A stretch of 64,000 nt of DNA from Pseudorhizobium xiangyangii (GTDB taxonomy: Bacteria; Pseudomonadota; Alphaproteobacteria; Rhizobiales; Rhizobiaceae): the NCBI RefSeq assembly GCF_020531965.1, contig NZ_JAJAWH010000004.1, positions 124,001 to 188,000 of the forward strand. Reading direction: 5' to 3'. The notes beneath the pieces are model-generated. The model saw only the letters and a program-made list of their open reading frames with translations. It ran no database searches and had not been told where the DNA came from. This document shows, in pieces, positions 56,552-64,000 of the stretch. The number at the start of each line of letters is the position of its first letter. The stretch's first letter is position 1. The translations under genes and the position numbers were made by a program.

Positions 56552-58045
56552 ATGACGGACGAGTCCGCGCGGGCCACGGAGGCCGAACCGGCCTCCGTAC
56601 TCAACGCATTCGCACTTCAGATCGCCGAACAGTTTCGCGACGAGAATTATTCCCCGTCGATGCTGATCGGCCAGATCCGCCTCCTCGAATTCATGTCATT
56701 TCTGGCCATCGGCCTTCTTGCTGCCACGGCGCTGGCTGGAGCCGAAGGGACAGGGTTGGGCTGGAACCTCGCCGCCGTGACCGCAGGCGCGATCGTGACC
56801 GTGCTGCTGATGCAAGTGGCGGACGCCTATCACATCCCATCGCTGCGTAGCGCCTCGGTAGCCCGCAGGCAGATACTTGCAGCCGGCGCTGTCGGCTTTC
56901 TCGTATCGGCGGGAGGCCTCTATCTGGCGCAAGGTCAGGCCCACTCGATAACCGGCTATCTCACCTGGCTTGCCGGCATCGAACTGTTCCTGCTCATCGA
57001 GCGCCAGCTGGTGGCATTCGGCATACGCCACTGGGCCCGAAACGGCATCATGGAGCGGCGCGCGGTGATCGTCGGAGGCGGCGACCCTGCAAAGCAGCTG
57101 GTCCGCGCGCTGGAACAGCAGGCCGATAACGATATCCGCATTTGCGGCATCTTCGACGACCGGGGCTCCGCGCGCTCGCCGGCAGTGGTTGCAGGCTATC
57201 CGAAGCTTGGCACGTTTGCGGAATTGGTGGAATTTGCCCGCCTGGCCCGTGTCGACATGCTGATTATCGCGTTGCCGGCAACTGCCGAGGCCCGCATCCT
57301 GCAGCTCCTGCGCAAGCTGTGGGTCCTGCCGGTCGATATCCGGCTGGCCGCACATACGGACCGCCTGCGCTTCCGGCCCCGGTCCTACTCGCACATCGGC
57401 AGCGTGCCGATGTTCGACATTTTCGACAAACCGATCCGCGACTGGGATTCGGTCGCCAAGCGCACGTTCGACATTGCCTTCTGCCTGCTTTCCATCGCTC
57501 TCCTCTGGCCGGTGATGATCGGGGCCGCCATTGCAGTGAAGGCCACGTCGAAAGGACCGGTTCTCTTCGTGCAGAAGCGTCACGGCTTCAACAACGAGGT
57601 GATCGACGTTCTGAAGTTCCGCTCGATGTATACCAACCTGTCGGATCCGACCGCCAAGAAGGCGGTGACAAAGGGGGATCCTCGGGTCACGCGCGTCGGA
57701 CGCTTTCTGCGCAAATCGTCGATCGATGAGTTGCCGCAACTCTTCAACGTCCTGCGGGGCGACCTGTCGCTCGTCGGGCCACGGCCGCACGCGGTCCACG
57801 CCCAAACCGGTGATCGCCGCTATGTGGATGTCGTGGAGAGCTACTTCGCCCGTCACCGGGTCAAGCCGGGTGTTACCGGCTGGGCGCAGATCAACGGCCT
57901 GCGCGGCGAACTGGACAGCGACGAAAAGATCCGCATGCGCACGGCCTACGATCTCCAGTATATCGAGAACTGGTCGCTGCTTTTCGACCTGAAGATCCTG
58001 TTCCTGACCCCGATCCGGTTGCTCAACGTGGAAAACGCATATTGA
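56552..58045 (+). CDS. Polyprenyl-phosphate sugar-1-phosphate transferase (priming enzyme)
   Basis: About 497 residues from the ATG at 56552. Four hydrophobic helices (about residues 40-150), a Rossmann-like middle ([20 protein letters not shown]) and a C-terminal catalytic domain follow, with [57 protein letters not shown] and VGPRPHAV. It starts repeat-unit synthesis on undecaprenyl phosphate. Coding character (KKDQFDIESLRRQ) continues upstream to a strong AGGAGG at 56471 with no ATG/GTG/TTG after it, so the true start may be a rare codon near 56486. Confidence 0.92.
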   Translation: MTDESARATEAEPASVLNAFALQIAEQFRDENYSPSMLIGQIRLLEFMSFLAIGLLAATALAGAEGTGLGWNLAAVTAGAIVTVLLMQVADAYHIPSLRSASVARRQILAAGAVGFLVSAGGLYLAQGQAHSITGYLTWLAGIELFLLIERQLVAFGIRHWARNGIMERRAVIVGGGDPAKQLVRALEQQADNDIRICGIFDDRGSARSPAVVAGYPKLGTFAELVEFARLARVDMLIIALPATAEARILQLLRKLWVLPVDIRLAAHTDRLRFRPRSYSHIGSVPMFDIFDKPIRDWDSVAKRTFDIAFCLLSIALLWPVMIGAAIAVKATSKGPVLFVQKRHGFNNEVIDVLKFRSMYTNLSDPTAKKAVTKGDPRVTRVGRFLRKSSIDELPQLFNVLRGDLSLVGPRPHAVHAQTGDRRYVDVVESYFARHRVKPGVTGWAQINGLRGELDSDEKIRMRTAYDLQYIENWSLLFDLKILFLTPIRLLNVENAY

Positions 58046-59295
58046 GCGTCATATCCCACGATGTCCGCGCCTCTGATGTCCGCCGATCGCTCGCGGGCCT
58101 GTCGGGATCGGCCATGATCGCCTTCGGCGTCTTCCTCTCCGGCTTCGTCATGTCGGAACCGGCGCCCTACGAATTGATCATGGCGGTGCAGATCGTGATC
58201 TGGTTCCTGTTCGGGCTGGCCATTTCGAGAACGGTCGCGGTCCCGCTTGCCCTGCTGCTCCTCTATAATGTCGGCGGGATGCTGTCGCTGCTGGTGATGC
58301 GGGATATCGGCGGCGGACCGATGTATGTCGCGGTCTCGACGTTCCTGGCGCTCACGACCATTCTTTATGCCGCCGTCATCGAGGAACGGCCGCAGCGTCT
58401 TGAACTGATCTTCAAGGCCTGGGTTGCCGCCGCCATTATTACCTCGATACTTGGCGTTCTCGGCTATTTCCATGCCTTCCCCGGCGCCGAAGCCTTCACG
58501 CGCTATGATCGCGCCATGGGAGCATTCCAGGATCCCAACGTCTTCGGGCCTTTTCTGATCGCCCCCATCCTCTACCTCCTTCACCGGCTTCTGACCGGGC
58601 GGCTAGAACAGGCCCCGCTTGTCGTCGCAGGCCTGCTTGTCCTGGTGTTCGGCGTCTTCCTTTCCTTTTCGCGCGCAGCCTGGGGATTGCTGCTGTTCAG
58701 CAGCGTGTCACTGATCTTCCTCATGCTGCTCAAGGAGCGTACCGCTGCGTTCCGACTGAAGATCCTGGCACTGTCGCTCGCTGCCGTCGTGCTTCTGGTA
58801 CTCGCGCTGATCATCGCCCTGCAGTTCGACAAGGTCGCCGACCTCTTCACGACGCGCGCCCGTCTCGTTCAGGACTACGACGGTGCCCATATGGGCCGTT
58901 TCGATCGCCACAAGATCGGCTTCCTTTTGGCCATGGAGCGGCCGCTCGGCATCGGGCCGATGGAACTCGGGAAAATGTACGGTGAGGACGAGCACAATAT
59001 CTGGCTGAAGTCCCTCACCACCTATGGCTGGCTGGGCTTCATCTCCTACGTCGTCCTGATCGGCTGGACCCTTGCCGCCGGGTTCAGATACCTGCTCCGC
59101 GAACGTCCGTGGCAGCCGCATCTGATGATCGCCTGGATCACGATCCTCGGACACTGCCTGATCGGCAATGTCATCGATACGGACCACTGGCGACACTTCT
59201 ATCTCCTGCTCGGCATAGTCTGGGGCTGTATTGCGCTCGAGCAACGCCATCAGAAGACGAAACGTATCCCGGCCGGGCCAAATTCGGCCGCTTGA
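58042..59295 (+). CDS. O-antigen ligase / polysaccharide polymerase family protein
   Basis: A 417-residue membrane protein with 10-12 helices. The loop MGAFQDPNVFGPFLIAPILYLL and the long periplasmic region with RFDRHKIGFLLAMERPLGIGPMELGKMYGEDEHNIWLKSLTTYGWLG are typical of the Wzy_C/O-antigen ligase family, with a conserved His (DEHN) near residue 315. It starts with TTG overlapping the previous stop (TTGA). It probably polymerises or ligates the polysaccharide in the periplasm. No Wzx flippase gene is in the visible cluster. Confidence 0.9.
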   Translation: MSVISHDVRASDVRRSLAGLSGSAMIAFGVFLSGFVMSEPAPYELIMAVQIVIWFLFGLAISRTVAVPLALLLLYNVGGMLSLLVMRDIGGGPMYVAVSTFLALTTILYAAVIEERPQRLELIFKAWVAAAIITSILGVLGYFHAFPGAEAFTRYDRAMGAFQDPNVFGPFLIAPILYLLHRLLTGRLEQAPLVVAGLLVLVFGVFLSFSRAAWGLLLFSSVSLIFLMLLKERTAAFRLKILALSLAAVVLLVLALIIALQFDKVADLFTTRARLVQDYDGAHMGRFDRHKIGFLLAMERPLGIGPMELGKMYGEDEHNIWLKSLTTYGWLGFISYVVLIGWTLAAGFRYLLRERPWQPHLMIAWITILGHCLIGNVIDTDHWRHFYLLLGIVWGCIALEQRHQKTKRIPAGPNSAA

Positions 59296-59325
59296 CTTCC
59301 GGTCCACACGCACCAGATTCCAAAC

Positions 59326-59616
59326 ATGCTTACAGGAATACAATTGCGCGCCGGGCGTGCCATGGCAGGCTTATCAGTGACGGAGCTTGCGAACACCACA
59401 GGTCTTTCCACCGACGCAATCGAAGAGGCCGAAACGGCGACCGCCGTGGATCCGGCTGTCGTCGAGCGATTGCGCCTCACACTGGAATCGAAGGGCGTGG
59501 TCTTTCTGGCGGCGGGCGAGGACAATCCGGGCGCCGGCCCCGGGGTCCGGCTTCGGCAACGCAATGCTGACGACGGCATTCGCCCCCAGAATCTCAGCTC
59601 CGCCAACGACGGCTAG
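59326..59616 (+). CDS. Small XRE-like helix-turn-helix protein
   Basis: A 96-residue protein. Residues 5-60 form an XRE-type DNA-binding domain (LRAGRAMAGLSVTELANTTGLSTDAIEEAETAT..ERLRLTLESKGVVFL), a layout common in small rhizobial regulators. The last 30 residues are unstructured. It follows the polysaccharide cluster on the same strand after 30 bases and could regulate it, though nothing in the sequence shows this. Confidence 0.75.
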   Translation: MLTGIQLRAGRAMAGLSVTELANTTGLSTDAIEEAETATAVDPAVVERLRLTLESKGVVFLAAGEDNPGAGPGVRLRQRNADDGIRPQNLSSANDG

Positions 59617-59715
59617 CTCCCCTGCACGATGCCCAAGGCTCGGTCGAAACTTCATTCGCTGCGGAACTTCTCGGCATAACGGGCGTTGTACCGGATATGC
59701 GTGCTGGGGAAACAC

Positions 59716-59895
59716 ATGAGCGAGCGTATCGATGCAGGTCAGATCGGTCTTCGCAAGGTCTGGAGCGTAAGCGAGTTCGCAAAACGCTACAGGCTCGAAA
59801 GAGAAGAGGAAAACCGTCTTCTAAAGCTGCTGGGACCATTTGCATCGGAGCAGGAATTGCTCATGAATGCGTCACGCGCACCCCGGTTCCGCTAG
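59716..59895 (+). CDS. Hypothetical small helical protein
   Basis: A 59-residue protein, MSERIDAGQIGLRKVWSVSE then FAKRYRLEREEENRLLKLLG and a tail ending RAPRFR. I do not know the function. GGGGAAAC lies just before the ATG at 59716. The codon use and the charged, helical content make it look real; similar short proteins are common in rhizobia as uncharacterised genes. Confidence 0.65.
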   Translation: MSERIDAGQIGLRKVWSVSEFAKRYRLEREEENRLLKLLGPFASEQELLMNASRAPRFR

Positions 59896-60073
59896 ACTGA
59901 ATTCCGAACGAGATTCGAACGGCAAAAGGCTGCAGCTAGAGGCAGCGGCCTTGTTCTGCTCGCGTTTTCGGGCGGCGTAACATAACAGAGGCAGTCCGCG
60001 CGGGACTTGATCATCCCACCCGCGTCGCCTGTCGTATCAGTGGAGCGAGAACTCGCCCTTACGGAGAAATACC

Positions 60074-60418
60074 ATGCTGAAAATGTTGGCAAAAACGGGA
60101 CTAACCCTAGCTCTGGCACTCGGCACAGCGGGGGCCGGTTCAACGATCGCCAATGCACAGGATATCGAATTGCGGATCGGCCCCGATGGCGTCCGTCCGG
60201 TTATCCGTGATCGTGACCGTGATCGCGACTATGAGCGCAGGGATCGCCGCCGCGACGAATGCAGCCCGCGCGAAGCACTGTCGATCGCACGTGACGAAGG
60301 CCTCCGGCGCGCAGAAGTCACCCGCGTTACCCGTCGTAGCGTGACGGTCGAAGGTATGACGCGACGCGGCCCCGATCGTATCGTCTTTGCAAATGTTCGC
60401 GGCTGCCCGGAAATCTAG
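60074..60418 (+). CDS. Small exported protein with Arg/Asp-rich repeat
   Basis: A 114-residue protein with a signal peptide (residues 1-28, ending ANA). The start of the mature part has an RDRDRDRDYERRDRRRD run, followed by a compact domain CSPREALSIARDEGLRRAEVTRVTRRSVTVEGMTRRGPDRIVFANVRGC with two cysteines that may form a disulfide. The domain has a PepSY-like strand-helix look, but I cannot assign it. It is periplasmic and has its own terminator. An alternative in-frame ATG is 9 bases downstream. Confidence 0.78.
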   Translation: MLKMLAKTGLTLALALGTAGAGSTIANAQDIELRIGPDGVRPVIRDRDRDRDYERRDRRRDECSPREALSIARDEGLRRAEVTRVTRRSVTVEGMTRRGPDRIVFANVRGCPEI

Positions 60419-60435
60419 ACCAGCCTGACAAACTT

Positions 60436-60463
60436 GAAAGCCCCGCCACTGCGGGGCTTTTTC
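60436..60463 (+). terminator. Terminator after the exported protein gene
   Basis: AGCCCCGC (60439-60446) pairs with GCGGGGCT (60451-60458) around CACT, followed by a T-run. Confidence 0.9.
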
Positions 60464-60515
60464 GTAACTGGCGCTAACCTGCTATAGGCTTCTGTGCAAG
60501 GAGCCAGAATTTTTC

Positions 60516-60544
60516 TTGCATTAAAATACGAACGTTCATAAATT
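60516..60544 (+). promoter_or_regulatory. Promoter with TetR-type operator in the spacer
   Basis: TTGCAT (60516-60521), a 17-base spacer and TAAATT (60539-60544) form a promoter before the tetR-efflux operon. The palindrome GAACGTTC (60530-60537) is inside the spacer, so a bound repressor would block RNA polymerase. Autoregulation by the TetR protein is likely. Confidence 0.65.
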
Positions 60545-60569
60545 AATCCCAATCTTTCTGGAGATTGAA

Positions 60570-61160
60570 TTGGGACGCACGAGAAAAATAACAACTGACG
60601 ACATTCTGGATGCCGCGGAACGCGTCGTGACGCGGCTTGGCGCGGCGGGTCTGTCTATTGACGCCGTTGCACAGGAAGCGGGTGTCAGCAAATCCCGGGT
60701 CGTCTACGATCACAAATCGAAGAGCGCTCTTCTCGAAGCCCTGATCGACCGCACGCTGTCTGAGGAATTCAAGCGTGTGAAACAGTCCGTCGAAGCGCAT
60801 ACTCACGCCCCTCACCCCGAACTTTTCGGGAGGATCACACTGGCTGAACAGGCGCCGGACGACATCGACAGGGCCGTCGCCCTGGCGATCAGCGCCGCCA
60901 TGTCCACGGAAGAAAAGGTGCAGCGACAGATGCGCGAGTGGACTGCGACAGACCTCAAGGCGATGTCCGGCGGCAAGCATCCCAAGGCTGCACTGATGGC
61001 CTACCTCGCACTTACGGGCTTTTACTGTACCGAACTCTTCAGTTTTCACCGCTGGGACGCGGAACAGCGGACTGAAATCCTCGAAGGCATCAGGACGATC
61101 TACGCCACCTACCCCGACAACGCCCAATTTGTTCCCCAAGATGACACGCCAAGGGTTTGA
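60570..61160 (+). CDS. TetR/AcrR-family repressor of the efflux operon
   Basis: A 196-residue regulator. The N-terminal helix-turn-helix is DDILDAAERVVTRLGAAGLSIDAVAQEAGVSKSRVVYDHKSKSALLEALIDRTL; the C-terminal 130 residues form the ligand pocket. It starts with TTG at 60570, with GGAG 7 bases upstream. The efflux adaptor gene follows after 3 bases, so repressor and pump are one operon. The inducer is unknown. Confidence 0.92.
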   Translation: MGRTRKITTDDILDAAERVVTRLGAAGLSIDAVAQEAGVSKSRVVYDHKSKSALLEALIDRTLSEEFKRVKQSVEAHTHAPHPELFGRITLAEQAPDDIDRAVALAISAAMSTEEKVQRQMREWTATDLKAMSGGKHPKAALMAYLALTGFYCTELFSFHRWDAEQRTEILEGIRTIYATYPDNAQFVPQDDTPRV

Positions 61161-61163
61161 ACC

Positions 61164-62354
61164 ATGATTACTCTTCTGTCTCCCCGCCTGAAGGCCTACC
61201 TGCTCACCGGCGTCCTAGTCGCAACCTCGACCGGGTATGCCGCAGCCCAATCCGGTGGCGAAATGCCACCGCCCGCGGTCGGTGTCGTCGAACTGGCGGC
61301 TCGTGCGGTGCCTGTGATGAGCGAACTGCCGGGCCGCATTGCGGCAACGCGGGTTGCCGAGGTACGGGCCCGTGTCTCCGGCATCCTCCAGGAGCGGGTT
61401 TTCGCACAGGGAAGCCTGGTGAAGGAGGGCGACGTGCTCTACCGCATCGATCCGAGGCTCTTCCGGGTTCGTGTCGCCAGCGCCGAGGCATCACTGCAGA
61501 AGGCGAAGGCCGTGCAGCAGAACGCCCGCCAGCAGCTCGAGCGCCAGAAGACATTGCGCGAGCGCAACGTCGCCACAGGCATCGATTACGATACGGCCGC
61601 GGTCAATCTGGCGCAGGCCGACGCGGACGTAGCTCTTGCTGAAGCAATGCTCGAAGAGGCGCAGATCAACCTCGAGTATACCGAGGTCCGTGCGCCCATT
61701 ACCGGCATTATCGGAGCGGCACTCGTCACCGAAGGCGCACTTGTCACGGCGGATGGAACCTCGAATCTTGCGCTCATCCAGCAGGTCGATCCCGTCTATG
61801 CCGACTTCACCCAATCGGCGCAGGACCTGATGAACCTCAAGCGGGCCGTCGAACAGGGCAAGCTTGCCAGTCCCGCTCCCGGTCAGGCTCGCGTCGAACT
61901 CGTGTTTGACAACGGCACGGTCTACGGCGATTCCGGCCGACTGCTGTTTGCAAGCGCCAGTGTCGAGCCTACGACCGGCCAGGTGACGCTGCGTGCAGAA
62001 TTCCCGAACCCCAAGGGAGACCTCCTGCCGGGCATGTATGTTCGCGTCCGCGTCGAGCAGGCCATCCGCGAGGCCGCGGTGACCGTTCCCCAGCGGGCGG
62101 TGTTGCGCACGGAAGCGGGCCAGGCGCAGGTCTACGTTGTCGATGCCGAGGGTACCGCAGAGCTCCGCAATATCACTCTCGGCGCCGTCACCGGTTCGGA
62201 CTGGGTGGTCGAATCCGGTCTGAACGATGGCGACAGCGTCATCGTCGATGGCGTCCAGAAGGTACAACCCGGCGGAAAGGTCGCTGCGGAGCCGTGGACG
62301 CCCACGGCCAGCCCAGGCGACCAGAACTCCCGACAAGATCAGGCGACCGAGTAA
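61164..62354 (+). CDS. RND efflux periplasmic adaptor (membrane fusion protein)
   Basis: A 396-residue AcrA-like adaptor that links the inner-membrane pump to an outer-membrane channel. The first 28 residues are a signal peptide (no lipobox cysteine seen). The lipoyl half-motif RVSGILQERVFAQGSLVKEGDVLYRIDP, a coiled-coil hairpin (residues 105-160), the second lipoyl half YTEVRAPITGIIG and the beta-barrel (TGQVTLRAEFPNPKGDLLPGMYVRVRV) follow in order. The C-terminal tail is Gln/Pro rich. The RND gene follows after 6 bases. Confidence 0.95.
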   Translation: MITLLSPRLKAYLLTGVLVATSTGYAAAQSGGEMPPPAVGVVELAARAVPVMSELPGRIAATRVAEVRARVSGILQERVFAQGSLVKEGDVLYRIDPRLFRVRVASAEASLQKAKAVQQNARQQLERQKTLRERNVATGIDYDTAAVNLAQADADVALAEAMLEEAQINLEYTEVRAPITGIIGAALVTEGALVTADGTSNLALIQQVDPVYADFTQSAQDLMNLKRAVEQGKLASPAPGQARVELVFDNGTVYGDSGRLLFASASVEPTTGQVTLRAEFPNPKGDLLPGMYVRVRVEQAIREAAVTVPQRAVLRTEAGQAQVYVVDAEGTAELRNITLGAVTGSDWVVESGLNDGDSVIVDGVQKVQPGGKVAAEPWTPTASPGDQNSRQDQATE

Positions 62355-62360
62355 CCGATC

Positions 62361-64000
62361 ATGGCACACTTCTTTATCAGGCGCCCCATTCTTGCGTGGG
62401 TCTTCGCTATCTTCATTTCAATCGCCGGCGTGATCGCCCTGCCCTTCCTGCCGATCGCGCAGTACCCAAAGGTCGCGCCGCCGCAGATAACGATTTCGAC
62501 CTCCTACCCCGGCGCGTCACCGCAGGAAATCTATCAGGGAGTGACCCGGCAGATCGAGGAGGAGTTGAACGGGGTCGAAGGCCTGCAGTACTTCGAATCC
62601 ACGTCCGACAATTCCGGCTCGGTGAGCATCAACGCGACCTTCGTCGCCGGCACGGATATCGACCAGGCTTCCGTCAACGTGCAGAACGCCATCCGCCGCG
62701 TCGAGGCCCGCCTCCCGGCGACCGTGCGGTCTCAGGGCATCAATGTCGAGGAAGCCGGATCGGGCTTCCTGATGATCGTGTCGCTGACATCCACCGACGG
62801 CACACGCGACGAGGTCGCCCTCGGCGACTACCTGAACCGCAATGTTCTCGGTGAACTGCGCCGTATCGACGGCGTCGGCCGCGTCCAGCTCTTCGCAGCG
62901 CAGCGTGCGCTTCGCGTCTGGGTCGATCCCGACAAGATGGTCGGCCTCAACCTTACGGCCGAAGACGTCAATGCGGCGATTACCGCCCAGAATGCGCAGG
63001 TTGCCGCTGGCCAGATCGGCGCAGCGCCCAATCCCGTCACGCAGGACATCACCGCCACCGTCCTCGTCCAGGGCCAGCTGACGAATGTCGCGCAATTCGA
63101 GCAGATCATCCTGCGTGCCAATCCAGACGGCTCGACCGTCCGACTTAAGGATATCGCCCGCGTCGAGGATGGTGCGGAGACCTACAACTTCTCCAGCCGG
63201 CTCAATGGCCAGCCCAGTGCTGCGGTAGCAATCCAGCTGTCCTCCACCGGCAATGCCGTCGCTGTCTCCAATGCCGTCCAGGAGAAGATGGCGGAGCTTT
63301 CGCGATTCTTCCCGGCCGGCGTCGAGTACTCCGTACCCTACGACACCAGCCCCTTCGTGTCCGCTTCGATCGAGAAGGTCCTCTATACGCTGGTCGAGGC
63401 GGTCGTTCTCGTCTTCGTCGTGATGTTCATCTTCCTCCAGAACTTCCGGTACACCATCATTCCCACGCTGGTGGTTCCTGTCGCGCTGCTCGGAACAGTG
63501 GCGGTCATGTACGCCACGGGCTTCTCGATCAACGTGCTGACCATGTTCGCCATGGTTCTGGCGATCGGCATTCTCGTCGACGACGCAATCGTCGTGGTCG
63601 AGAACGTCGAGCGCATCATGGCGACGGAAGGATTGTCCCCGAAGGCCGCAACCAGGAAAGCCATGAGCCAGATTACCAGTGCGATCCTCGGGATCACGCT
63701 GGTTCTGTCGTGCGTCTTCATCCCCATGGCGTTCTTTCCGGGCTCGACCGGTATCATCTATCGCCAGTTCAGCTTGACGATGGTGACGTCGATCCTGTTC
63801 TCGGCCTTTCTGGCGCTTTCACTCACCCCCGCCCTCTGCGCGACCTTCCTGAAGCCGATCAAGGGCGGGCATCACGAGAAGAAGGGCGTCGGCGGCTGGT
63901 TCAACCGCAAGTTCGATGGGCTGACCTCGCGCTATACTATTGCCGTCGCCGGAATAGTGCGGCGTGCGGGACGCATGATGGTCGTCTATCTGGCACTCGT
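62361..64000 (+). CDS. RND efflux pump, HAE1 type (cut by window end)
   Basis: The first 546 residues of an AcrB-like pump of about 1040. It begins MAHFFIRRPILAWVFAIFIS, with the first helix at 10-28. The periplasmic pore domain shows PPQITISTSYPGASPQEIYQ and NVQNAIRRVEARLP. The proton-relay aspartates are in AIGILVDDAIVVVENVERI (about residue 400). The hydrophobic-amphiphilic exporter type fits drug or metabolite efflux. The missing part would include helices 7-12. Whether an outer-membrane channel gene follows is not visible. Confidence 0.95.
   Translation, partial: MAHFFIRRPILAWVFAIFISIAGVIALPFLPIAQYPKVAPPQITISTSYPGASPQEIYQGVTRQIEEELNGVEGLQYFESTSDNSGSVSINATFVAGTDIDQASVNVQNAIRRVEARLPATVRSQGINVEEAGSGFLMIVSLTSTDGTRDEVALGDYLNRNVLGELRRIDGVGRVQLFAAQRALRVWVDPDKMVGLNLTAEDVNAAITAQNAQVAAGQIGAAPNPVTQDITATVLVQGQLTNVAQFEQIILRANPDGSTVRLKDIARVEDGAETYNFSSRLNGQPSAAVAIQLSSTGNAVAVSNAVQEKMAELSRFFPAGVEYSVPYDTSPFVSASIEKVLYTLVEAVVLVFVVMFIFLQNFRYTIIPTLVVPVALLGTVAVMYATGFSINVLTMFAMVLAIGILVDDAIVVVENVERIMATEGLSPKAATRKAMSQITSAILGITLVLSCVFIPMAFFPGSTGIIYRQFSLTMVTSILFSAFLALSLTPALCATFLKPIKGGHHEKKGVGGWFNRKFDGLTSRYTIAVAGIVRRAGRMMVVYLAL

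Overview
The window looks like a chromosomal segment of a Rhizobiaceae alphaproteobacterium (Rhizobium/Agrobacterium/Shinella type; genus not resolved). The grounds are high GC coding, a complete nuoA-L type complex I operon with a long NuoE, the order clpP-clpX-lon-hupB, the order rplM-rpsI ... argC, a CtaA/COX15 haem A synthase, a DUF6455 protein and an agrobacterial-style surface polysaccharide cluster. Function calls come from reading the translations, since no database search was possible.

Layout. 1-10996 (minus strand): complex I operon nuoA-B-C-D-E-F-(helix-hairpin-helix gene)-G-H-I-J-K-L, with nuoL cut by the window edge. 11463-12010: two tRNA-Asp(GTC) genes on the minus strand and one tRNA-Val(TAC) on the plus strand. 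11996-21439: a 9.4 kb integrated element bounded by a 16-bp direct repeat of the tRNA-Val 3' end. It has a tyrosine integrase, an AlpA-like gene, two divergent ribbon-helix-helix regulators around a three-copy palindromic operator, an HK97-type major capsid protein, a prohead protease and a tape measure protein. It also has a replication-initiator-like gene with three 23-bp-spaced iterons and three 13-bp AT-rich repeats inside it. No terminase, portal, tail-tube, baseplate or lysis gene is present. The content fits a phage satellite or stripped mini-prophage with its own origin, and this is the most unusual part of the window.

21701-35362 (mostly minus): a YhaN-like ATPase with a YhaO-like nuclease, an aldo/keto reductase (plus), a secreted phytase-like protein behind a triple Pho-box, then hupB, lon, clpX and clpP. 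clpP has a good heat-shock (sigma-32) promoter candidate. 35663-44999: accessory metabolism and signalling (GGDEF protein, gamma-glutamyltransferase, P450, cupin, response regulator, cation efflux protein, MetY, DUF6455 protein behind an Fnr/FixK box, CoA-binding protein, thioesterase). 45062-50942: rplM-rpsI with promoter and terminator, a monooxygenase-fold protein, agmatinase, argC, a kinase-fold protein, ctaA and a DUF2842 membrane protein.

51030-59295: a polysaccharide synthesis/export cluster (GNAT/CelD-like transferase, Wzz/Wzc-like protein with a degraded kinase domain, Wza-like lipoprotein, glycosyltransferase, priming sugar-phosphate transferase, O-antigen-ligase-type polymerase). 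It resembles the unipolar polysaccharide (upp)/holdfast loci of related bacteria. 59326-64000: three small genes and a TetR-MFP-RND efflux operon with an operator palindrome in its promoter spacer; the RND pump is cut by the window end.
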